Shown here in pieces: positions 23,620-34,139 of a DNA stretch of 64,000 bases. The stretch's first letter is position 1; each line of letters begins with the position of its first letter. Under the pieces are notes generated by a model. It saw only the letters and a list, made by a program, of their open reading frames with translations. It was not told where the DNA came from and did not search any database. The stretch comes from Dendrolimus kikuchii (lineage: Eukaryota; Arthropoda; Insecta; Lepidoptera; Lasiocampidae): positions 11,039,388-11,103,387 of the forward strand of contig CM034406.1 in NCBI GenBank assembly GCA_019925095.2, read 5' to 3'. The position numbers and the translations under genes are program-made.

Positions 23620-23872
23620 TTATCCGTGCAGGAACGGAGAAAGAATACAATTTCCTGCGGCCGGGCGGCCTGTCGTAAGAGGCGACAAAACAACCCACAG
23701 CCAGGTGGTAGGATATTTGCTCGACTGGATGGCGACCACCCCTGGTCTAGAGTATGCCGTCATAATAAGCTTGAGTTGTGTTCCGGCGTTAGTGACCGGG
23801 TTCCAGTCTCCCTTAAGAGAGCAGCAGCGCATTTGCAGCACCTTTGGTGTTGCAAATGCGCAATGCATTAAT
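23620..23872 (+). mobile_element. Family B retroposon lacking its 3' end
   Basis: Starts TATCCGTGCAGGAACGGAG and matches the family through GGTGTTGCAAATG, then stops before the poly(A) tail. A retroposon cut at the 3' end rather than the 5' end must have been shortened after insertion, or been cut by recombination. Confidence 0.65.
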
Positions 23873-24189
23873 GAATTAATGTAATAAGTAAAGCCAATTT
23901 AAGTAGTTACTTAAATTGAATTAGTTATTAGAGTTTCGATATCGGAAGATAAAAAGAAACCCTTATGATCTCATACTGAAATCTGTCTACTTTACAGTTA
24001 GGTATGTCACGAACTACTTACTGTACTTTGCGAGATGAAACTGGTCTTGTATATTAGATGTCTCATTTACATATGTAAGTGATACAATTTGAATGCACAT
24101 AATTATGTGTATAACAGTATGTGTGTGTAGCAACATCATCAAATAAAGATCCTATGAAAGGAACCTACTAGCACACCTCAATTTTTTTT

Positions 24190-24420
24190 TTTGCGAAGCT
24201 TGCAATTTGTAAATTGCTATTCAGACCAGGAGATTTCAAAAGTGCAATTTTTAGAATTTTTATCTGTCTGTTTGTCTGCCTGTCTGCCAGAACATCACGT
24301 GAAAATTACAAAACGGATAGAAATGAAACTCGATATAGAGCTAGCTTATATCCTGGGTCGTCATTTAGGATAATTTTTATCACAATAAATGCCGTTATTT
24401 CTATGGAATAGACGGATTAG
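24190..24420 (+). repeat. Diverged interspersed repeat with TGTC-rich tract
   Basis: A TCTG/TGTC pyrimidine-purine tract near 24260-24292 is followed by AAACGGATAGAAATGAAACTCG and AGCTTATATCCTGGG. A related order is seen at 33935-34060 (GGACCGATCTAAATGAAATT, then AGCTTATATTCCTGG) and at 51470-51570. A dispersed non-coding repeat is likely. Confidence 0.4.
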
Positions 24421-24605
24421 CAAAATAGATGGCGCTACAATCGCGTTTTTTAAATTCACTAACAATTACCTACGTTGTCATAAACAACATGGCATTCATT
24501 GTATTATTTCAAATCAGGTTGGCTTTAACTCACGTCTATGTTTTGCTAGGTAGTAGTACTTACTTAATTTCATTGTTAATATTATAAGTAAACGCTTTTT
24601 AAAAA

Positions 24606-24924
24606 AGTTTTTAAACACAAGTTTTTGAGATCCTGGATATCATGTAGCAGCAGAGTGCTAGCCAAGACAAGTAAAATGAGCCCAAACACGACGGGTCTAT
24701 CTTGTTTAGTACAGAAGTTCCTATGGCCACCTTCCGACTGCATCATCAGATCAGCTCCATGGTACCATATTATTGCATTGTCACGCGATATACATATGCG
24801 TGAAAAATTTCAGCTGAATCAGAAACCGGGAAGTTGCTCAAATTTAACTTGCGAGATACACCCGAACTTACATACATACATACATATATACATACATACA
24901 TACATACATATATACATGCATACA

Positions 24925-24958
<34 letters not shown>

Positions 24959-25065
24959 CATGCATACATACATACATACATATATACATACATACATATA
25001 TACATACATTCATACATACATACATACATAGGTACATCCATTGCAAGTTAAATAAAAACTTGTAA
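24606..25065 (+). repeat. Interspersed repeat carrying a long CATA microsatellite
   Basis: About 165 bp of interrupted CATA/CATG tetranucleotides (24867-25030) lie between inverted words TTTAACTTGC (about 24842) and GCAAGTTAAA (about 25044). Upstream, 24630-24860 contains the wording CATCATCAGATCAGCTCCATGG and CAGAAACCGGGAAGTTG, which I associate with a common lepidopteran repeat. The simple repeat probably expanded inside that mobile sequence. Open frames over the array on both strands are repeats of Tyr-Ile-His or Met-Tyr-Val and are not genes. Confidence 0.6.
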
Positions 25066-25266
25066 TAAAAACGGATTTAAGTTTACATGTAAGTAAAATA
25101 AAGCATATGGTTAGCCAGGCGGCGTGGCTGCGAGGCAAACTTTAGTTTAAGATCAAGTTTATGTTAATCTCTAAAACTTTCATTGAAATCTATCGAGCCT
25201 TTTGTAGCATATTCGAAATAGTTTCAAACTATAAAAATGATATTATAATTTATGATTAAACAAGAC

Positions 25267-25590
25267 ATTTTTTTTATTGCAGAGTTCAGCAGACAGGCAG
25301 ACGGCCCACCCAATGGAAAGCGGTTACCATCGCCTATAGACATTTGTAACACCAAAGGTTCTATAAATGCGTTGATGCTTTCTTAAGGGAGATTGGAACC
25401 TAGCCACTGATGCCGGAACACAACTCAAGGTTATTTTGACGGCATACTCTAGACCAGGGGTGGTAGCCATCCAGTCGGGCTATTATCCTACCGCATAGCT
25501 GTGGGTTGTTTTGTCGCCTCATACGACAGGTCGCCCGGCCGCAGGAAATTGTATTCTTTCTCCATTCCTGCACGGATAGATAGATAAATA
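25267..25590 (-). mobile_element. Family B retroposon, near full length, minus orientation
   Basis: Starts on the plus strand with a T-run and ATTGCAGAGTTCAGCAGAC and ends with CATTCCTGCACGGATAGA, the reverse of the family start. All blocks of the family are present. Several differences from the other copies mark it as moderately old. Confidence 0.65.
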
Positions 25591-25981
25591 GCAGTTTTTA
25601 ATTAATAATGACATTAATTTTGAAATAACAGATAAACTTAAATTTTATTTATTGGTATATGTAGATTTAATTCTCGCGCGTTTTCTCATAATATATCGAC
25701 AATGCCTTTCGATTCGTTATTTGTTACCGGGTTAGCAACCCAACCCTTTTCCATGTCATTTGTTCACGAAACCTATTCCAGAGATCGTAACAATACATTA
25801 AGTCAGTGATTAACTGCGTTATTTGTTTACAAACCTTTCAATTTGTGCACCACTATACTTTAATGACATTTCGGTACTTACAGAGGACTTGCAAGAACTA
25901 TAGGCTTAATTGTTAATACAAACAGAACTGATAAAACATAAAATCAACAAGTTATTCCCCATTTTTATAAAACTGGTACGA

Positions 25982-26008
25982 GAATATATATATATATATA
26001 TATATAAA
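25982..26008. repeat. TA microsatellite
   Basis: An uninterrupted TA run of about 11 units within AT-rich DNA. Confidence 0.8.
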
Positions 26009-26079
26009 TTAAAGTAATTTATAAACAACTGGAACAGACTACAAACGACGGAGAACACGATGCAATATCTTTTAGATTT

Positions 26080-26250
26080 CTTGTCTGTTTGTTCGGGATT
26101 CACGTAAAAGCTACTGGGCCGATTTCGATGCGATTTTCTCTGATCGACAGCTAATTCTTAGACTTAAACTCTACGCTACTTTTTATCCTAGGAATCCCGC
26201 GGGAATTTCAAATAAAGCGTGGACGAAGTCACGGGCATATCCTAGTATAT
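26080..26250 (+). mobile_element. Helitron-like 3' end with CTAG terminus
   Basis: Contains CTGGGCCGATTTCGATG, AATCCCGCGGGAATTTC and the end GGACGAAGTCACGGGC then ATATCCTAG before TA. A GC-rich element ending in CTAG next to T is what a Helitron 3' end looks like. It is the single-motif relative of 12220-12625. Confidence 0.45.
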
Positions 26251-26369
26251 AATATTAGTATGTGTTATTGTTTATTAATTTTAGGTATATGTATTGTGTA
26301 ATATTTATATATCCTATTTGTATAATTATGTATTTAATGTTCATGCGATTCTGTTTATAAAATCCATAG

Positions 26370-26420
26370 CCCGGGTTGTCTGGAAGAGATCGCTTAGACC
26401 TCAAATTGTTCCTGACTTTA
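26370..26420 (+). repeat. LINE 3' UTR fragment family G, short copy
   Basis: GGGTTGTCTGGAAGAGATCGCTTAG, in two words, corresponds to the start of the G block at 6185-6340 read in reverse. Only about 50 bp can be aligned. Confidence 0.35.
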
Positions 26421-26537
26421 CTGTTTCATGTGACTACTGTAAATTGTTGATTTAATATGTGGTGACCAATAATGCGTTTTCTATTCTATTTTCTATTTAT
26501 AAAATTATGCATTACTCGACATTAACAGTACCATAAT

Positions 26538-26705
26538 GCTGATATTAGACGAATCAACAAAATTGAATCGATTCGACTGAAGGGAATAAAACTTAAAGGA
26601 CATGACAGTATAATGACATCGAATGATTCAAGTTCATGTTTATATGTACCTATCACTTTGATTGTTTCATCCAAATTGAAACAGAAATGAACCGTCTAAT
26701 ATCGG
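26538..26705. mobile_element. MITE family L, copy 1
   Basis: Starts GCTGATATTAGACG and ends CGTCTAATATCGGC, a 14 bp terminal inverted repeat with one mismatch. The interior contains GAATCGATTCGACTGAAGG, GACATGACAGTAT, GAATGATT and ATCCAAATTGAAACAG, also found in order at 52228-52379. It is non-coding and about 168 bp long. Target duplication not clear. Confidence 0.65.
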
Positions 26706-26947
26706 CTCAACATTCGGATTTGTAGAACTGAATGGTAGTCTTCGTCATGTTCCCTATATTGAATTTTTAAGACTCGCTATTGATGGCATCTGAATGGAAA
26801 AGCGAACATAAAGACTAATAAATATTTGAAACGAAACATTGTAAGGAAGTCAATATTGGTTTCATGATTACCAGCATCTTGATTAAAAGCAATAAATGTG
26901 AGGAAGTACTATTGATAAAATTTTGATTAAAAGTTATTAATTTCTCT

Positions 26948-26957
26948 CGATTCAATG
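26948..26957. repeat. Target-site duplication of truncated Jockey, left copy
   Basis: CGATTCAATG recurs exactly at 27820-27829. Confidence 0.8.
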
Positions 26958-27819
26958 TTTTTTTTTTTTTTATTGGACTTGACTTTATGTTGTTGGTCCG
27001 AAGACCTTACAACTTTACTGGGGTGTTTGGGGCGAGTGCCTTCGCGAAGCGAAGGCGCTCGAGCCCGGGGGGGCAACTTGCTCGAGGGAGCTCCCTAAGG
27101 AGTTTTACCTCGGCTGGACTGTTGCCATGAATGGGGAATGAATTTAATGATGCCCACCATAGGGCGACACAAAATACTAATTGAGAACGGGCGACGAGTA
27201 ATATAAAGCCCGAAGGGAAGGATCACGGCGGGCCGGGATCGGTGGTTTGCGGTGGCCTACGCTATCTTACTGCCGTTTCGCAACGTGTTATGGCTGGGAG
27301 AGAAGAAACGGCGAAAGAAACTTCCCAGCAACACGCCTAGTCTATCCTGTGGGGTGAGCTATGTCTCCTAGCGTCCCTCGCGGGGACGTGGAGAGATCTT
27401 GATTGGCGGCGTCTGAGACGCCGCCGTCTGTGTCTGTCTGTCGGTGCCTGCCAGCCTACTGTTCTAACCGTGGGCGGACTGATCCGGGCCAGCCGTTTTG
27501 TAATAACGTCGACTCTGTCCGTCAGGACGTTACGCGGTCGTCGCACAAGAGCCTTTCGACGAGGCTTATAATCGGACGCGGACACGACGAGCGGATTTCG
27601 ATGGTGCGGCGCGAGATCGAAATACTTACGCGAGAGCGACGTAATGTAGTTTTTGATGGAGGGAAGCTCCAGACCGCGGTGGAGGTCGACGTTACGCATA
27701 TAGAGGGGAGCACCGACGGCTCTGCGCATGAATTTATTCTGCACGATTTGCAGTTTATCTAAAAGGGCAGGCTTGACATGGCCGAATACCACACTCGCGT
27801 ATGTCATGATCGGGAGGAG
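26958..27819 (-). mobile_element. Jockey-family non-LTR element, 5'-truncated copy
   Basis: Minus-strand copy keeping the C-terminal 160 codons of ORF2, the 3' UTR and the poly(A) tail (seen as a T-run at 26958-26971). It is flanked by a perfect 10 bp duplication CGATTCAATG. The 3' UTR carries the stem-loop GCCTTCGC-GAA-GCGAAGGC (27038-27056). It is the most complete witness in the window of the ORF2 C-terminus, which the long copy at 39703-44495 has lost by deletion. Confidence 0.9.
27337..27819 (-). pseudogene. Jockey ORF2 C-terminal fragment
   Basis: An uninterrupted frame of 160 codons plus stop beginning at the truncation point. It encodes the region after the reverse-transcriptase thumb (SLLPIMTYASVVFGH, KLQIVQNKFMRRAV, then an Arg-rich tail ending SSPHRID). 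The catalytic palm and the endonuclease are absent because of 5' truncation. The uninterrupted frame shows that the insertion is recent or that it has simply not gathered stops. It is not expected to be a functional gene. Confidence 0.85.
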
Positions 27820-27829
27820 CGATTCAATG
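27820..27829. repeat. Target-site duplication of truncated Jockey, right copy
   Basis: Exact repeat of 26948-26957. Confidence 0.8.
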
Positions 27830-28059
27830 AAGAAACATTTTAATGAAAGAATGCTTTTTGAGTATAATGCTTAATGAAAAACTTAAAATGATCATTCAAT
27901 TAATTTTATGAAAAGGTCTTAGAGATTAGTGTTGAATTATGGTTTTACCATGGCTTCTAAAACATAAGTTGTGATTTAAGAAGTGATGCAATAAATTCCT
28001 TAGCAATATTATTATAATAATTTTAATAATATTTATTTTATATTATAGGTCCGGAAGAC

Positions 28060-28165
28060 GTTGTACTGCCCTGAAATAATAAAATCCAGAACCTGATCCC
28101 AGCGCTACCTACCGATTACAATTGTAAATCTTAATAATCCGGGGATCCACTCAAACACACATCGG
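28060..28165 (-). repeat. Interspersed repeat family E fragment
   Basis: Reverse complement of the end of the repeat at 52600-52740: the words for GTGTGTTTGAGTGG, GGTAGxxAGCGCTGG and ATCxGGTTCTxGATTTT occur in the same order. Non-coding. Confidence 0.45.
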
Positions 28166-28231
28166 TAAAATCGTTTTCAAGTTAAGTGTATACTAACTTA
28201 AAAATATTTTAGTTTTAGCTAGCTCCTATAA

Positions 28232-28475
28232 AACAACAAAACAACCCAGAGCCAGGTGGCGGGGCATTTGTCCGATTGCCTTGTCCATGGCCATCACCCC
28301 TGCGGCATACTCTACTAGTGGTAGAGTATGCCGCAATAAAAATCTTGAGTTTTCCTTCATTATGAGGTTCCAGTCCTCCCTTTCAGGTCGGCAGCACATT
28401 GGTAGTACCTCTGGTGTTGCATATATCCAAAGACGACAGTAACTGTTTCCATCAGCGTGATAAAATGTGGTCGTA
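28232..28475 (+). mobile_element. Family B retroposon, degenerate, with inverted duplication
   Basis: Family B wording is recognisable (AACAACCCAGAGCCAGGTGG, TTGAGTTTTCCTTC, GGTGTTGCATATATCCAAAG) but diverged. In its middle a perfect 15 bp inverted repeat (28301-28315 and 28321-28335) with a 5-base loop has replaced the usual single CTAGAGTATGCCGCC block, so the block now reads in both directions. Confidence 0.55.
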
Positions 28476-28904
28476 AAATTATAATTGTATTTTTGCGACG
28501 GGAGTTAAAAAGCCTAACATCGCTGCGGGTAGGTGACTAAATTTGTAATTTAACTAAATTTAGGGACATTAAAATAAAGGCTTTCAGCTAAGATAAACGC
28601 TGAGCGAATTTACATAAACACTAAGCCTGTCGGAGTGAGTGCCCCTTTTAGTAAAAATGAATGAAAGCAAGCATTGGACAGAGCTATAGATATTTGTGTT
28701 ATGTTTTCAAAGAAATTTAAAAAGGTACTGTGGGAAATGCTCTTATTTATACTCGTTATTTCGAAATGAAATAAATTTGTTATATTTGTTTCCTCAGCAC
28801 AGATTTTGATGAAATCTCGTTAAATTGTCAATTAAGTGCAAATAATAGAGAAAATAGGTTGATCCCGTTGTGGGCTCATGGCTTCCCCAATTTATTTTTT
28901 CAAG

Positions 28905-29200
28905 TGAAACTTTTTTAGAGTCGTTGTGATAAGAAAAAGTTAAACACATAAATATAGATTTAGGATTAAGCCTGTGACAGAATTAGATAGAATACATTAT
29001 ATTTAATCATTTAAACATTATGCTTATACAGATAGAGTTGGAAATGTTTGAAGTTTTTCATTAATACTTAAATTTTCATTTTTAAGCTTAAAAATATTAT
29101 AACAATGTAATATATGAGATGTGACGTCACGAAATTAAGAATCCCTCCCACCCCTTATTACACCTTATTTCACTTCTATTGCGTGTGTACTGCACACACT
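28905..29200 (-). repeat. Interspersed repeat family F, longest copy
   Basis: On the minus strand it runs from ACACACGCAATAGAAGTGAAA to GCTTAATCCTAAATC and ACTCTAAAAAAGTTTCACTT. The copy at 34140-34440 has the same order (CACACGCAGTAGAAGTGAAAC, then ATAGTCCTATAG, then AAGAAGTTTCCCTTCAA), so the family is at least 290 bp long. No coding potential is seen. Confidence 0.5.
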
Positions 29201-29505
29201 CAAATTTTTTAGACCTACCAGGTTTGCCCAAGTAGAGTTGGTTTTTTAGATAAGTAATCTCAATTTTTTATACAATTCAGTACATAGTAGTAATAATTGT
29301 ATTTATAAATACAAAATGGTTGATACAATTCCGTGGTACCATAAAATTCAGTCTTATATACTTACTTCAAACAGTTTTGTCTAAAATATGTTTTAAATAA
29401 CAAAACTTGAAAATCTAAAGAACAATGATCTGTGGCGTCATCTAATTATGTAATATTTAAGAAGTTCCCCGAGTGATGATGGTCCTGTCCAAAACTCTTC
29501 TACCC

Positions 29506-29514
29506 TGACAGTTA
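29506..29514. repeat. Target-site duplication of R1-like element, left copy
   Basis: TGACAGTTA recurs at 30007-30015; extending three bases further gives CCA against TCA. Confidence 0.6.
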
Positions 29515-30006
29515 CCATTTTTTTTTCGGTGTTCCGTCCTTCGCCTTTATGCCAGAGCCACAAGTATTTGGCCTAGCCACATCGTAGGCCTTGGCAGGCG
29601 GCGGCTATAAGGCCATAAGGCCTCTTCCACTGCTGGGGAAGCAAGCCTACGGCGACTTCGCATTTTTCTTTGGTGTAGGTTGGTGTGTAACGCGCCCCAC
29701 AGGAAGAGATGTACGCGCGCTTGGAACACCGCCATCTCGGCAGTATTGACGGCGGGTGAGAACCCTTCTCCAAGGACTCACTTGCGCCGCCCGCTCACGA
29801 CGGCTGAAGGTCTAGAGACGCCCTTCAGCGCCGACGCGTCCTCCTTTGGCGGGAGCGGAGCAAGCTGGCACGCTCACGCTCCCACTCTGCTTCCTCCTTG
29901 CCGAGCATGACACGATCGCAGAAGTCGGAGACGGTGTCCTATTCGGTGACGCTCCCAACCATGGAACGAACCACGGCCGGAAGCGAAAAGTCACGTCAAG
30001 TAACTA
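29515..30006 (-). mobile_element. R1-like non-LTR element, 5'-truncated 3' end
   Basis: A GC-rich island in AT-rich DNA. On the minus strand it begins in coding sequence and ends in a short poly(A) (T-run at 29518-29526). A 9 bp duplication TGACAGTTA flanks it. The coding part resembles the extreme C-terminus of R1-group elements. The remaining 300 bp would be 3' UTR; open frames there (29547-29735 and overlapping ones) have no recognised domain and are not called. Confidence 0.6.
29825..29998 (-). pseudogene. R1-like ORF2 C-terminal fragment
   Basis: In one minus-strand frame the DNA reads VVRSMVGSVTE, a stop, then DTVSDFCDRVMLGKEEAEWE and an Arg-rich ending before the terminal stop. A pattern of [S/A]FC-x-x-VM-x-x-KE-x-AE-x-x-RE followed by Arg repeats is typical of the end of R1-type reverse-transcriptase proteins. 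One internal stop shows that it is dead. No catalytic motif is included. Confidence 0.5.
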
Positions 30007-30015
30007 TGACAGTTA
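30007..30015. repeat. Target-site duplication of R1-like element, right copy
   Basis: Repeat of 29506-29514 at the 5' truncation end. Confidence 0.6.
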
Positions 30016-30292
30016 TCAATAATAACTAGTGTTGGTGCGAGATTTATACAACAAAATACGTAGAACTTGAACAACTGTTTTATTTGATTTCCAAAAAATT
30101 ACAGCCGATCTAAAGTACAAATAATTATGCCTAGCGACAGCGGTCTCGTGGAGCTGGACGGCTTTAGTATAGGTTTTTCTTATATTATTGTAAATATATT
30201 TTCAATTCAGTTTTATTTTTAGTAGTTGATTATTTCGTTTATATTTATATTAATATTTAATGTGTAGTATATTATGAGTATGTATTATATCA

Positions 30293-30336
30293 CAGCCTAT
30301 AAATGTCCCACTGTTGAGCTTGGACCTCGTGTGACT
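30293..30336 (-). mobile_element. tRNA-derived SINE family A, 3' tip
   Basis: CACAGCCTATAAATGTCCCAC and GAGCTTGGACCTC are the reverse complement of the last 45 bp of family A. Only this tip remains. Confidence 0.5.
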
Positions 30337-31009
30337 TATAAATTATATAAAACTTAAAATTTACTACTAAAAATTAATTATAAGTTATGATTCTTGCCCA
30401 ATAATTAGCTACCCTAGAGCGTTACTTATGACATATGCTTCAAACCAAAGCTGAAGTGCTAATTTCGTCGCTATGCTAGCTCGCTTTTATATCCGTACGA
30501 TGATGAAACGAGCCGAGTAGTGATCGTAGCTGCCTGCAAGTATTACAATAGTACATTAATAGATGGTATTATTTGGAACAAATGTCATTAACACTAGATA
30601 ACATTGTTCATTCTTATTACTTGACTCTAAAATAGTTCTCTGTAAAGCGTGTCCTTTTAAGTTTTTTACGAGTGAAGGATAAGTGCAATAAAACGAATGG
30701 GAAACTATAAAAAAAGGATTCCATCATCATCCAGAAAGTTAATTCCCGGGATACGTTTAAAAAGTTGCTGACAAATGTAAAGATAGCGAACAAAATCCGC
30801 TTTTTCTTCTAAGAATATCGCTTTTTAAACAGTATTGGATTCTAACGTCTGACATCACATATAACAACTAATCTTGATATACAAGTATTTTTATTTTGTA
30901 TACCTAAGTATATTTTTCGACTTTCAAAAGAAGCAGATTCACAATTTGACTGTATATTTTTTGCATGTTTGTTTCTCTGTCTATTGCAGACCGATTTTCA
31001 ATATTTTTT
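30337..31009. other. No recognised gene
   Basis: AT-rich DNA with no supported feature. Confidence 0.4.
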
Positions 31010-31320
31010 CTTTGTTAAAAAGAGTATACTCCTGAGATGATTCAATTGTCACCATGTCGGCATCTGACTTGAAGAGCGCCGAGCGCTTACACTATTTGAA
31101 AAGTAAAACTTATATACGCGAGCTACTATTACAATTTCTACAGGCGCTTAAAATATTATTTCTAAAGCTATTCTAGTAACTAAGTAGAAAACATATTTTT
31201 TCGGTAGCAAGTAAAACGTAAAAAACAACAACTAAATTACAAAATACACCGACTTCTTGATTTTGTAGTTTTTTTTTTGCATTTTAGCCTAAAGTTGGTT
31301 TTGTTTTCGTTGACAAAAAA
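31010..31320 (-). repeat. Relic related to the 1416-2160 repeat cluster
   Basis: GTCACCATGTCGG...ATCTGACTTGAAGAGCGCC and the AAGTAAAACGTAAAAAACAACAAC and CCGACTTC blocks recall the repeats at 1416-1627 and 1740-2160 but in another order. It is likely a decayed copy of the same or a linked repeat. Confidence 0.35.
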
Positions 31321-31825
31321 AATGATAATTTTAAATCATTTCGAATTGATATGGTTCGTGTTTCAGGATATTAATTATGTAAAACGTATTTATAGTTTAA
31401 TTGTAACATTAGACAAAGTTGTTTTAAATTACATAAATATGTAACACGATTAATTTTCATGCTATGGTTAAAATTGAAACACAGTTTTTATCTTTATACA
31501 TTATGAGTATAACAAGGATGTTTCCGTATTTTTGAGGTCGCAAAACTGGAAAAGTATTCGATGCCATTGATTTGAAAATTTTACATAATTCTGGCATGTA
31601 TATAGAAGAGTGTTTTTATATACCTTTTGTTCTTATATATAAAAATTCATGTTTGTATTCATAAAACTCAATAAATAGTCAATGGAGTGGTTTCCCTAAT
31701 AATTAAAATCAGACCGAACCACAGCGAAGCTGGATTTAGGGAATATATTTTTTATAAAATATTGCTATTGCACGTTAATTTGAATATTGTACAAACTCTA
31801 ATATGATTTATTATCAAGTTGGACT

Positions 31826-31995
31826 CTTTAGAGAATGCCGCCATAACAACCTTGAGTTGTGTTCCGGCATTAGTGGCCAGATTCCAGCACATTGGTAGCA
31901 GCACCTTTAGTGACACAAATGTCTATAGGCGACGGTAACCACTTTCCATCACAGTTAGGCCGTCAGCTTGTCTACTGTACTCCAGTAAAAAAAAA
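31826..31995 (+). mobile_element. Family B retroposon, 5'-truncated
   Basis: Begins within the GAGAATGCCGCCATAAC block, continues through GAGTTGTGTTCCGGCATTAGTGGCC (two words) and GTCTATAGGCGACGGTAACC, and ends CCAGTAAAAAAAAAAAA. A long A-run follows the tail as in other copies. Confidence 0.6.
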
Positions 31996-32001
31996 AAATA
32001 T

Positions 32002-32060
32002 ACTAGCTACGCCCGCCGCTTCGTTCACGCGAAACTATTATATTCATTACATATTCGAAA
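32002..32060 (-). mobile_element. Helitron-like 3' terminus
   Basis: On the minus strand the sequence ends GTGAACGAAGCGGCGGGC then GTAGCTAG before T. A GC-rich segment a few bases before CTAG, next to T, is the standard Helitron 3' end in Lepidoptera. Little of the body can be followed upstream. Confidence 0.5.
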
Positions 32061-32486
32061 CGATTTTCACTTAAAGTTGGTATTTATTTTTAAATCACAC
32101 ACATATACTTCAACTTAGGAGGTCGCCTGTGCCGAGAAAGCCGCCCATGGTATCTTTGTGCATGAGCAATAAAGTTATTCAATCATTTTATGATTATATA
32201 TTACTAAAAGTTGTTTTTGTATAATAAGTCTGGTTTATACTGCTTATATCAAGCTTTAATATTACGAGTGCCATAAAAAATACGACATGTACACATTTTT
32301 TACACTAGTAAGCAAATGTTTTACATTTTTATGCTTACAAAATTACACACATTTTTGTTTAAATACCCTGTGAAAAATGTATTTGCATACGGCTTATGCG
32401 AAAAATATTAGGTTACATACAAGTGATAGAATTGTACAAGTGTGTTATTTTAAAATTAGAACATTTTACTAAAATAATTATAATAT

Positions 32487-32605
32487 CAGCCTGTAACCAT
32501 CGCATTGCTGGGTTCGGGCCTCCCCACTTTAGTGGGGAATGGATAGTAAACGTGTCACGCTTGCCTAAGGTAGATTTGTGCACGAGATAATAGATGTATG
32601 AAACC
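32487..32605 (-). mobile_element. tRNA-derived SINE family A, 3' fragment
   Basis: ATCAGCCTGTAACCATCGCA, GGGTTCGGGCCTCCC and GTGTCACGCTTGCCTAAGG match, inverted and diverged, the last 120 bp of the SINE at 63359-63655. Confidence 0.5.
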
Positions 32606-32736
32606 AACCAATACGGTTTAGACAAGCATGCGGGTATACTTTATGACATGATAGAGTTCTGACGGAATCAACATCTTGATTACAACTCCTAGGCAACTCG
32701 ATGGATGTAATACCAGTATAAGTAATTCAAGTAGCC

Positions 32737-32985
32737 TTATACATGAGGGTTAATGATTCCATTTATGCAAAGCATAGCGACATACAGGTAAATTAGCTTC
32801 GATACGTTTTTGCGTTTGTAGTAGAATTTATGATTATTTATGATATCCTCATTTCTGATTCTATCCATAGGAGAAACACGCAACGTAGCTCGCTCCATAG
32901 CCCGTTGAGGGACTTTGAATTTGTGGACCAGTACCACCGTCAGTGTCCATATCTCGGCATCGTGTGTCATGATGGGTAGACTTTC
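32737..32985 (-). pseudogene. RTE-type ORF fragment (post-RT region)
   Basis: The minus-strand frame encodes TYGAE-like MTHDAEIWTLTVVLVHKF, then QRAMERATLRVSPMDRIRNE. RTE elements have this order after the reverse-transcriptase domain: LTYGAETW, then QRAMER, then DRIRN. About 55 codons match before the frame loses similarity. No catalytic residues are included. The usual downstream ending with WAGH and GRPxxRW was not seen. Confidence 0.55.
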
Positions 32986-33069
32986 GTCTTCAAGTATTGT
33001 GGAATGATGGACGAGAAGACCTGTCGAAGCTTATCGAATGCAGCCCAGCCTAATGGCCAGCCTATCATC

Positions 33070-33190
33070 TATCCCATTGTAAATGCTGGTAACGCGTTAG
33101 CTTCCCTCTGTTGCAAACGTTTATAGGTGACGGTAACCACATTCTATTAGATGGCCTGTTACTTCTTTGCCAGCTTCCCAATAAAAAAAT
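33070..33190 (+). mobile_element. Retroposon 3' tail related to family B
   Basis: TGCTGGTAACGCGTTAGC, CTGTTGCAAACGTTTATAGG and TTTGCCAGCTTCCCAATAAAAA, in that order, match the tail of the 22985-23312 element. It is probably a 5'-truncated copy of that LINE or SINE. Confidence 0.5.
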
Positions 33191-33824
33191 TCTGTCCATT
33201 CCCCTAAAATTACACGTCATTCGGACGAAATATGAGTGCCATTACCACGCCTGTTCTAAGGGATTTAATTTCTATGATTTAATCCCATTATGAACTGGTA
33301 CTAGTCGCGAAAACTTGGCAGTAATACTAAGACAATATTTATAAGGTTAGCAAACGCAAGCGAGAAATTTAAACTTAGCGGAATACTCGTATCAGGGTGG
33401 CACTAATGTCCTTTGGGTATGTGCCAAATCGGCTCGCGTGATGTTTCGCTTCTCTTTTGTTTCGATTCTAGTTTAACGAATTACTATAGTTCATAGAAGT
33501 TTTCAATCTGCAACTGAACCGCATTTATTGATTTTTAGGGTTCCGTAACCAATTTAGTAAAAGCAGAATTCTTATACGTACGTCATATCTGTCCGCCTAT
33601 TTAAATATTTATTTGCCAGATGTTACAGGTGGTAAAAGGTAATAATGAAATGCTCAATAAATAGCACAGTCTACCATTTTCATGATGTACAAATCATTAT
33701 CTTACTGACTGCATTTAACACATTTCGTATTCTCTATCTTCTATTTTTCTGTACATTGTTTGCGACTACTGCAACTTTTTCATTCTATCAAACCTCATGA
33801 CATTATAAAATCTATACATCTATA

Positions 33825-34100
33825 TATATAATAAAACTGTAGAGGTCAAATTTTTGTGCAATGAAAAAAAATGCTAAAAGCCGAGTCAGGGGGATGTAAG
33901 AAGTGAAATAGAACTAATTTAGATTTTTTTCAATTTTTTTGTTTCTCTGTTTGTCTGTTTGTACCGGCTAATCTCCGAAATGACTGGACCGATCTAAATG
34001 AAATTTTGTATGGTGGTAGCTTATATTCCTGGTCAACATATAGGGTTCTTTTGATTCTGAAAAATTAAAGAGTTCCCGTGGGATAGTCAAAAAACTTTAA
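33825..34100 (+). repeat. Diverged interspersed repeat
   Basis: Begins TATATATATAATAAAACTGTAG and contains TGTTTGTACCGGCTAATC and GACTGGACCGATCTAAATGAAATT. The latter wording recurs at 24300 and 52480. Non-coding; type uncertain (Helitron-like or MITE). Confidence 0.4.
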
Positions 34101-34139
34101 TTACTTAAACAGCTTGTAAAATAAGATAATAATAAGAAA

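Noticed and set aside
24867..25030. CRISPR-like regular repeat
   Set aside because: The array is a simple tetranucleotide tract with no unique spacers, in a eukaryotic genome.
24625..25065. Open frames of 146, 79 and 75 codons over the CATA array
   Set aside because: They are translations of a tetranucleotide repeat (Tyr-Ile-His-Thr or Met-Tyr-Val-Cys) and have no coding signal.
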